Positions 57,213 through 64,000 of a stretch of DNA of 64,000 nucleotides are shown here, one piece after another. The stretch covers positions 19,268,684 to 19,332,683 of the forward strand of contig OY783198.1 of assembly GCA_963678675.1 (NCBI GenBank), read 5' to 3'. The stretch's first letter is position 1; each line of letters begins with the position of its first letter. The DNA is from Xiphydria camelus (lineage: Eukaryota > Arthropoda > Insecta > Hymenoptera > Xiphydriidae). A model generated the notes under the pieces. It was not told where the DNA came from, searched no databases, and saw nothing but the letters and a program-made list of their open reading frames with translations. A program made the position numbers and the translations under genes.

Positions 57213-57547
57213 TGCCAGGCAAGTGTTTAGCGTCAGCTTTATAAGAGAGATATTATAATTTTTATTTCAATGCGATTAAAAGTAAAATGATACAAGGAAT
57301 AACTTTGTAAATTAAAAATTTTCGTAGCAGATTTCATTCCGTATTGAAGTTTTATTTAGCAACATTCACTTTCCTTAATTTCCGACCATAATTAGCTGAT
57401 ATATACGCTCATGCGCTTGGCTTATTTATACATATATATGTATACCTATGCTCATGCTTTCGATGAGCCACGTGACTTCTCAATAAAGCACGTTGACACT
57501 CTATCAATGTCAGAGTCGTTCTCGACGACTAGTACGAATTCCAATTA
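57213..57547. other. No gene seen
   Basis: AT-rich. Contains CATATATATGTATA at 57,432 and one CACGTG at 57,470. Confidence 0.5.
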
Positions 57548-57580
57548 AAAGGATTCCCCGATGTCGCGGGGGAATCCTTT
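57548..57580. other. Perfect 12 bp hairpin followed by A run
   Basis: AAAGGATTCCCC and GGGGAATCCTTT are exact complements around a 9 base loop, followed 5 bases later by AAAAAAAA. The form recalls a bacterial terminator, but nothing else here is bacterial. Confidence 0.7.
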
Positions 57581-57695
57581 CAGGCGAAAAAAAAGCCCAC
57601 CCCGGAAACGTCCCGTTCGACATTTACGGTCGAATTAAACCCGCTTCGTAACGAGACATTAAAGGATATTTAAAATCGTTGATAGCGCGTACGAT

Positions 57696-57750
<55 letters not shown>
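57696..57750. repeat. (GA)n microsatellite, 55 bp
   Basis: About 27 GA units with one AAA. Complementary to the CT tract 78 bp downstream. Confidence 0.95.
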
Positions 57751-57751
<1 letters not shown>

Positions 57752-57826
57752 GAAGCGGGGTTGTTTTCCGGGGGGGAGAGCTCTTTCGGGGTGGCTGCAG
57801 ATAGGATATAGACAGCAATGCTCTCG

Positions 57827-57827
<1 letters not shown>

Positions 57828-57876
<49 letters not shown>
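57828..57876. repeat. (CT)n microsatellite, 49 bp
   Basis: About 24 CT units. With the GA tract at 57,696 it could form a hairpin of about 45 bp. Confidence 0.95.
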
Positions 57877-58357
57877 GTACTCCCTATTGGATCGTCCGAA
57901 AGGGGTGACGACGGCATTCGGCCGAAAGGGTTGCGCACAGTTGGGGTGGGCGTTTTAAATGCATAAATAATGAGCACCCAGTTAGGTGCGGACTGGTAGT
58001 ATCGCTCGTACCGCGCTACGCACGCGCGTGTGTCGAACGCGAAGCCACGGGCCGATGGCATTTGCCGCGCTTAATATTTAGATGAAGGTGCCGGGCGTCG
58101 AGAGGGTTAATTAATACGAATTGCTTCGCTAGGTTTCGGCTCACCCTTCCCTCGCGCGCGCGCGCGCGCGCTCCTCCCTCCGACGCTCTCTCGCGCGGCA
58201 GCTCACCCACCCGGAAGAGTTACGCTACGCCGCGTTCCGGGATTTAGCGCTTCTGTCGTGATAAACGTTTCGACACTTTGCCAACGACGACGCCAAGCGT
58301 CGCACGGCACATGTGCAGCTCGGAAAATCTCGCACTGAGGGAGTCGTTGTACATGTA
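57877..58357. other. No gene seen
   Basis: GC-rich with a (CG)n run at 58,154-58,171 and ATTAATTAATAC-like word at 58,107. Confidence 0.5.
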
Positions 58358-59144
58358 CAGAGTGATTTTTCGGATAGAGGTCATAGGACAGTGGGCTATG
58401 TGGCGTTTTGCAGACTACAGGTTGTACGCTATTGGTTGTACGTTTGACTGCGATGGCCTGCAGTGTCCGGCAAACGCTGCGAAAGGAGATCCCTGGTATC
58501 TCAGTCAGGAGATCAGACACCCGCGTAAAAAAAAGTGTGGCTAAAATAGTGCGAAAGTTTGAGAAAAGTTGAACCGAAAAAGTATGGCTACGGATCGTAT
58601 CCCAGACCTTCAGTCGGCAAACGATGCGTTCTTCGATTAGAGTTCAATAGTTTGTACGAGGTTATGCTGTATCGATGTCTATTCCTGTCAGTTGATATTA
58701 TTTCAATATTTATTACTTTATTAAAGTCTCAAACTAATACCAATGAACTATATTCTAGTACCGAACAAGTCATTATAGTTTTATTACGAAGAACCCATAC
58801 AACGGAACTGAAATGAAAAAAATTGTCTGACTGAAAATCTGGGATACGATCCATGGCCATGCTTTTTTGGATCAAGTTCTCCTAGACTTCCGCCATACCT
58901 TAGCTATACTTTCTTCTTTTACTCGAGGTACCCGGCAAACGCTTCGAAAGAAGATTCCTAATGTCTGAGTCAGGAGATCAGACTCAAGGGATCTTCTTCC
59001 CGAAGTATTGGTCTAAACCTGCTTGCACATCGTCACGGCCAATCATCGAGGCGCAGGCTGTGTCTAGCAATGTCTGACCGCCTATAGTCTCCAAAGCGCC
59101 ACGTAGCATATCGTCCTATGACCTCCATTCTAAAAATCACTCTG
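58358..59144. mobile_element. Long-inverted-repeat element, 787 bp
   Basis: Left arm 58,358-58,620 and right arm 58,826-59,144 are diverged mirror copies. Ends are CAGAGTGATTTTT and AAAAATCACTCTG. Shared landmarks include AGGTCATAGGAC, GGCAAACGC, GAGATCAGAC and GGATCGTATCCCAGA. A 205 bp centre separates them. CAGAG ends recall hAT transposons, but the flanks show no 8 bp duplication, so the class is open. The centre's frame has no domain. Confidence 0.75.
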
Positions 59145-59164
59145 TGTGTATATAGATATAATTC

Positions 59165-59272
59165 ATGATATAATTCATAATATAAGATATGATATAATTC
59201 CAAGATCCAGCTATAATTGTCTTCGTGCGAGAAAATATTAATTGATAGGCTCGAGAAATCGTATATTCTCCC
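59165..59272 (+). mobile_element. MITE family I, fragment
   Basis: Only the left-middle part: AATTCCAAGATCCAGCTATA, TTCGTGCGAGAAAATATT and GATAGGCTCGAGAAATCG. It lies 20 bp after the long-inverted-repeat element. Confidence 0.6.
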
Positions 59273-60481
59273 TCATGTGCGGTTTCGATCCATCTCCCGC
59301 CACTCGCGCCGTTGCGAGAAAACCGCCAATAGTTAGCCGAGCGAGCGCGAATTTCGATCGAGCCGTACCGCTTCGACACGCGTGTATCCGCGGGATATGA
59401 AGAAAGTTCTCGGCCTCCTCAAACTTCGCTCTCGGGCGTCGCAACAGCCCGCGTCAAACGCCACGGTTATACGCCTCGCCGCGAAGCAATCTACGCGCCG
59501 CGCGCGCGGATTTCGACGACAACGACGACGAGGACGGTGGTGGGCGAATTAATTTATATAGGCGTGTACCGGCGGCGGCATTTGGCGGTTTGCTTCACGG
59601 CTGCGGCCCCCGAGGCACGAGCGGACATAGTTGTCGGGGTCCGCGTTGCGGTGGCGAATGCGATGGTGTTGCGGTTCGCTCTCTCGTCACGGAGCTCGTC
59701 GGGGGGTACCGTGCTGTGTCGGCTCTCTCCTTCCCCCCTCTCTCTCTCTCTCGCCCGCCGCGTCTCTCCTCTCCGCGAGAGTGAGAGATAGCGCCGCGGA
59801 GACGACGCGGAGGTTTTAGTGGGTGCACGTGGGAGGGACAGCGCGCGGGGGGCGGGGGAATGGAAGCCGCTAATGAGGCCGTGTGTAATTAGGGAGCTCT
59901 CGCGGCCTAATGAAGCGCTTACCTACCTTAGCTACCAACCCCCTGCCTCCCCGCTCTCCGCGCGGATACCACGCACCTATACCGTGTACGAGAGTGCCGT
60001 GCGGCTCTTTCGCGAAGAGACAACCTCTTCTCTCCTCGCTCTTCTCACCACCTTCGAAGCGTTGATCACGCTTCGCGGTGGATCGGGGGGAGGCGGAGGG
60101 ATTCGGGGGAAGATAGCGCGAGGGAGAGAACCGAGAGGGGCTCCGGACGGAGGAGAGATACACACCTCCGCACGACACGCTCGCATCGTCGGAGGACCAT
60201 TACGGGATTAAGCTTCCAGGGATGCAGGAGGTCGGGACTCGTACGGCGGATCGCAATGATTCGAACGCGTTTGTTGTATCGGCTTTGCATCGGTTTTGCG
60301 TATTGAGCCCGAGCAAATGGTTGGTTTAGATATTTTGTGTTATTGTTACATCTGGTTTTTCAGAGAATTTAGAATAAGTGAAATTTCGTGGAAAATGAGA
60401 TAACGTGGAATTATATATTTAATTGTTCGTATTTTATTGGAAATTTAATCTACTTCCGATGTGCAACATCCGTATTCGTTA
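59273..60481. other. No gene seen
   Basis: CpG-rich with overlapping frames (59,537-60,211 and minus counterparts). TCTCTCTCTCTC at about 59,741 is short. Confidence 0.45.
59866..59935. promoter_or_regulatory. Homeodomain-site cluster in GC-rich DNA
   Basis: GCTAATGAGG, GTGTAATTAGGG and CGGCCTAATGAAG occur within 50 bp, followed by a minus-strand GTAG|GTAAGC-like word. Three TAAT cores with even spacing suggest an enhancer or Hox-responsive element, unproven. Confidence 0.28.
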
Positions 60482-60906
60482 CATTGAGAGAAATAATTGC
60501 TGGTGCCAAACAATTTGTTTCTCCAATCAAAAACACGATATAATTCAAGAATCCAGCTATAATTTTTTTCGTGCAAGAAAATATTTGATAAGCTCGAGAA
60601 TTCGTTTTTTTCGCAAGAAAGAATTTCTCGTCCGAACGAAGGTGTTCTTGAATAAAAAATATATATTCCTCTATATGTATTTCAAAGAATGTTTAAGATC
60701 GTACACTGTAAAAAATTCTGCGGTATGGACCTATATAGACCATTTTTGGCGTTAGATAATAATGGCATAAGACTGAATGACACCAGTGGTGTGGTACACA
60801 TAAGTTCACACCGGTAAAATGGTGTTAAAAATGAACACCACTTTTTACTGTTTGTGTTCTTGGCTCAAGAAATATTTTTTGATGCTAGAAATTATTTCTC
60901 TCAATG
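60482..60906 (+). mobile_element. MITE family I, copy 5, interrupted by family H
   Basis: CATTGAGAGAAATAATTGCTGG at the left, AATTATTTCTCTCAATG at the right before TA. The host is cut at AAGATCGTA and resumes at GTTCTTGGCTCAAG. Confidence 0.85.
60704..60854. mobile_element. MITE family H, copy 3, nested in family I
   Basis: CACTGTAAAAAATTCTGCGG at the left after TA. The right boundary near ACTTTTTACTGTTTGTG is slightly uncertain. It places family H activity after family I. Confidence 0.8.
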
Positions 60907-62116
60907 TACATTCTATCTCGAATTCTTTGAACTACAATTAAACTACGTTGTCAATTAACTTCCTCCGCTCGGCCGCGTGGCACCCTGCAGCGAACTTCAC
61001 GCTTTCTCGGCGCACTCGCGGTTCCCATATCGCGCGTATAGAAAGTTCACAAACCACTCGACGCGAGTTTCTCGTACCGCGGACGATCGAAAACGTGTTA
61101 TCCCGCGTCGACGGCGAATTCGCGGCTAATTGTCACGCGCTCCCGAGCGCTCTAATTACGACAACTTCGAGCCTCTCTCTGGTTCGTTCGCACATCAAGG
61201 ACGATTCTTGGCGTTACTAATTTCAACGTTAAGAATTAAATGGCGAAATACGAAACCTGCGATCCGACGAGCTATTAAGTGCCCAGCTTCCGCCAAAACG
61301 TCCAATTGGCTCTCGATCACCGTCAACAGAGAATTCCGAGCGAGAGGACGACGCGATCGTCCCTCTCTCCCTAGTACCGTAATATGGGAGTCCCTCGGGG
61401 ATGCGTCCCTGGCTCGTTCGTGGGGGGGCTGAGCGTGGGCCTCTTATCTCTCAATTCACTCACCGAGCGAGGGGGGGCCTTTCCCTCGGCCAGAATCTGG
61501 GACCGCGGAGAACAGGGCAGGGCCGCGGGGAGGGACACGGCTACCGGAATCACGACTTAGCCTTCTCCGCTCTTCTTTCACGGATCGGCGCGTTATCTCC
61601 CGCCATTTGCATATTAAACTAACTCACAACGCGCGCGGCGTATTTCAACCGGGCCGGTTGCTCCGGTGCAAGGAGTGAGGGAGGGCGGGGGAGAGAGAGA
61701 GGAGGAACGAGTGCGCTCCGGGCACAGACTCTCCGTCTCTCTCACTCCCCCCCCCTCTCTCTCTCGTCCTCTCGCCTTCCTTTTGCGCCCCTCGACATTT
61801 TTAACGGCCAACTTGTTTCCAATATGCATTGATAAACCCGTTTGCAAAGCGCGCCGCGGGGCTAACTCTCCGGGACCCTCCCTCGTTCCCTCTCCGTTGC
61901 TCGCTCGCTTTCTGGAAGGATACGCGGCGAGAGGAGGCCCCCCGCTTGATTGCCGGCTGGACTAGCCGCGCTCCTCGAGGGCACGTCGCGGATAAAAGGT
62001 CCCGCGTTACGAGAGTTCTTTCGCGCGAGGAAGCGGCCTCCTCGGAGGTCCTTTTCTTTCCGCAGGAGCCGTGGATTGGGGGGGGTGAGGGGATATTTCC
62101 CGAGGCGAGGTGTCTC
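60907..62116. other. No gene seen; possible 33 nt microexon
   Basis: CpG-rich. On the minus strand GCGGTCCCAG|, 33 bp (61,464-61,496) and |GTGAGTGA give an in-frame eleven-residue insert (I-L-A-E-G-K-A-P-P-R-S). Such short matches arise by chance. ATTTGCATATTAAAC at 61,602 is an octamer-type site. Confidence 0.35.
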
Positions 62117-62299
62117 CACTGAGAGAGAAACAATTGCTAGGGTCAACAAGATGTTTCTTGAATCGAGAACATAATGATCTTGTAAATTTTTAAGAATACA
62201 GATTCTTGGTCGACGATTATATTCTTGATTCGAGAATATCGTCGTGGGGGTATAAGATATTCTTTCTGCGCAAAAAAAAAAGCGATTACTCGAGCCCAG
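62117..62299 (-). mobile_element. MITE family I, copy 6 (truncated)
   Basis: CACTGAGAGAGAAACAATTGC at the left. It stops after GATTACTCGAGCCC, where AAGGTT-rich sequence begins, so about 100 bp is missing. Confidence 0.8.
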
Positions 62300-62317
62300 G
62301 TAGAAATCTGTCCAGGT

Positions 62318-62520
62318 TGTGCAAGGTTGAACCTTGTTACAAGGTACGTTTTGCAAGGTTACGCTGCAAGGTTGAAACAGGGTTGCTGCAAGCCTGTCTG
62401 TTCCTTGCATAGCCGAAACTGACCACTGCCCTGTACCGTTAGCCTGTTTCAAGCTTGCAATAACAGAGAGATACCAGGTTCGCGCGACAAGGCGAAAACA
62501 AGGCGAAAACAAGGTTGTGC
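62318..62520. repeat. AAGGTT-rich degenerate repeat
   Basis: The words CAAGGTTG, ACAAGGT or CAAGG recur about ten times in 200 bp, with AACCTTG in the opposite sense. It starts exactly where a family I MITE is cut, so it may be part of an element that inserted there. CAAGGCGAAAA is directly duplicated at 62,487-62,511. Confidence 0.6.
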
Positions 62521-63059
62521 CGGCAGTTTAGCGAATCAGTGCCGCCTCTAGATGTTGAGACGTCTTCATGCTTAGCGCCCTTTTCTAGTGTCAGCGCCCC
62601 ATGGCTAGTGCGCCTTCGTGCGTGGCACGAAATGGCCCCTCGTTAGACACGGCCCTGCGCTTAGCGAATAGATATCATAAAAATCCGCGGCGTGGCGTGC
62701 GCATCGCCTCAGCTGTCAGAGCCCTTAGATTGAGGTTAGCATCAGTGGCGATCAGTTTGGTTCACGCGTGTTTTTTTTTGTTTAAGAAGCCGTCAGTGTT
62801 TTATGTTAACGCGTGCAAGCGTTTCTTTAGTGCACGTTGAGTGTAAACGTTTTTTTAGTGCATGTTGAGTGTAAACGTGGGTTATTCGTGTCCAGCCTTA
62901 CTTTCTTAAATACGTTCCAAAAAATGTCAAAAGGATTCCTCTAGAAAAAAATACTAACGCAGCAAACAGTATCGAATTATTTAAATAACGATATAATTAA
63001 CCATAACGATTGTGTGTACTGCATCACGCAAATGGTTAAAAATCGCGTGGACACGAATG
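62521..63059. other. Possible promoter flank of the right-end unit
   Basis: AATGAGG-poor mixed DNA. GATCAGTTTGG at 62,752 resembles an insect initiator, but there is no TATA or downstream element. A 27-30 bp tandem repeat (TTTAGTGCACGTTGAGTG) lies at 62,824-62,880. Confidence 0.35.
62824..62880. repeat. Tandem duplication, about 28 bp unit
   Basis: TTTAGTGCA(C/T)GTTGAGTG then TAAACGT occurs twice in a row with one substitution and a variable T run. Confidence 0.85.
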
Positions 63060-63161
63060 ACCAACGTTTACACGGAATGGATTAAAACATTCGGGGCAAG
63101 ATCTTTGGAATAAGGACCTACGAGCAGAAAATAAGTATTATCCAGCTTCCTGCATAGAAGG
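63060..63161 (+). other. Candidate exon 1 of a spliced unit
   Basis: Open from a TGA near 63,058 to the donor G|GTGAGTATT at 63,161/63,162 in the frame that continues into exon 2. It has no ATG in that frame, so it would be a non-coding leader or the 3' part of a larger exon. The 5' limit shown is only the last in-frame stop, not a mapped end. Confidence 0.3.
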
Positions 63162-63253
63162 GTGAGTATTAATAGCTAATTTCATGAAATTATTTGCAAG
63201 AGGCAGATAGATGAATAAGTTTCTTTATTATCTCATATGCTTGTCTTTCATAG

Positions 63254-63410
63254 AGTTGCAGATCCAGCGTTATCGATGCAGCCAGGATGGAAAAATTGCC
63301 CGGAGGAGGTACGCGAGGTTCAGGAAGGCCAGAGATTCCATCGACTCGGAGGCAAAGTAACATGGAAAGGGGACCGCAGGCATTGGTCAGTGCGGCAGCT
63401 CAGCTATCAA
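63254..63410 (+). CDS. Candidate exon 2, 157 bp, unknown protein
   Basis: Preceded by ATATGCTTGTCTTTCATAG| and followed by A|GTAAGTAACG, leaving introns of 92 and 86 bp, sizes typical of insects. One frame has an ATG at 63,276 and reads 45 codons (M-Q-P-G-W-K-N-C-P-E-E...) straight into exon 3, ending at TAG 63,542. A second frame, starting M-E-K-L-P-G, is also open through both exons to a TGA at about 63,571. Because two frames survive, I cannot tell which, if either, is translated. It could be a taxon-restricted small protein of 60-65 residues or a spliced non-coding RNA. No domain is recognised. Confidence 0.35.
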
Positions 63411-63496
63411 GTAAGTAACGTCACTGAGGTTAACAGTAGGCAGCGAAAAAAAAATTAATATCTTATAAGGAGTATTATATCGAATTCGTATTTCAG

Positions 63497-63720
63497 ATCA
63501 GAAGAAGGAGCATAAGATCCGGTGCTCTACAGGCTACGTCGTAGGACCATGCAGAGCAATCCAGTCGTGACTGAAGATTTGGCTCCACATCTCCCGAAGA
63601 TTCCTCGACAGCGATATCTGGTTCCATTTGAGAGGAATGTGCATGTTTTCTCCAGTGTCATTAATCAATTTAGTCTGAAACCTCATAGATTACTACATAA
63701 TCGAAATTGAATAAGTCATC
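63497..63720 (+). other. Candidate terminal exon 3
   Basis: Begins after GTATTTCAG|. The two candidate frames from exon 2 stop at 63,544 and near 63,571. The rest would be 3' untranslated. The end is a guess: no AATAAA is seen before 63,990, where the palindrome supplies one. Confidence 0.3.
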
Positions 63721-63819
63721 CGTCAAATTGACAGGGTTCCCTAATTTAGTGTAAAATCTCATAGATTCTTAAAATAATATTACTTCTGTTGCCTGTAGTT
63801 TAATATATATATTTAACTT

Positions 63820-64000
63820 AACTTTTATTAAGTAATAATCAGGCCAAAAACCAACAAAAATCACTACACGTCTGACATTTCGGTTCCTTTTCGAACCCTC
63901 TCCGGAGACACAATGAAGGATTCGTTCGAAGAAGAACCGAAACGTCAGACATGCAGTGATTTTTGTTGTTTTTTGGCCTCATTATTACCTAATAAAAGTT
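63820..64000. mobile_element. Long palindrome reaching the window edge
   Basis: Arms of about 75 bp pair with few mismatches: AACTTTTATTAAGTAATAAT against ATTATTACCTAATAAAAGTT, and ATCACTACACGTCTGACATT against its mirror. The loop is about 25 bases. It is either a MITE or part of a larger inverted repeat cut by the end of the window. Confidence 0.75.

Noticed and set aside
57548..57590. Rho-independent terminator look-alike
   Set aside because: The surrounding DNA is plainly eukaryotic and no bacterial gene is present.
1..64000. CRISPR arrays, rRNA, tRNA, conserved insect microRNAs
   Set aside because: No regularly spaced direct repeats, no tRNA B-box with matching arms, and none of the well-known mature insect miRNA sequences I could recall were found by eye. 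A covariance-model scan would be decisive.

Overview
This is a 64 kb stretch of eukaryotic nuclear DNA, almost certainly from an insect. My best guess is a hymenopteran, probably an ant, but that rests only on style: CpG-rich unique DNA, many long (GA)n/(CT)n tracts, and a dense load of short AT-rich palindromic transposons. No ribosomal RNA, tRNA, prokaryotic operon or recognisable protein family is visible. Long open frames in the GC-rich parts are usually open on both strands at once, are Arg/Ser/Pro-rich and low in complexity, and are explained by base composition. The window reads as a gene desert, a very large intron, or a regulatory flank.

Layout. Positions 1-16,600 are GC-rich unique segments cut by small transposons. 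A compound nest holding two fused MITEs, a 1.43 kb TA-flanked element and an 85 bp TTAA-flanked element occupies 16.7-18.6 kb. Positions 19-35 kb are mostly unique CpG-rich DNA with microsatellites, a promoter-like patch near 27.8 kb and more MITEs. A 400 bp tandem duplication lies at 35.7-36.5 kb. Positions 37-57 kb again alternate unique DNA and MITEs. A triple CACGTG array lies at 56.4 kb, facing (GA)n/(CT)n tracts at 57.7-57.9 kb, and a 787 bp inverted-repeat element at 58.4-59.1 kb. The last kilobase contains the best gene-like structure, with short introns bounded by good splice sites, followed by a long palindrome that reaches the window edge.

The dominant theme is a set of at least twelve non-autonomous element families, about 45 copies. 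Their interiors are unrelated, but most share the terminus TA|CACTGAGAAAAA and its mirror, and they insert at TA. That is what one expects if a single Tc1/mariner-type transposase moved many different passengers. Nesting gives a relative age order, and one family (157 bp, two copies differing at 6 positions) looks recently active.

Coding evidence is thin. The candidates are a minus-strand 82 bp internal exon (11064-11145), a plus-strand 63 nt start exon ending in CAG|GTGAGC (4942-5004), and a three-exon unit at the right end (63060-63720). None could be assigned a function.
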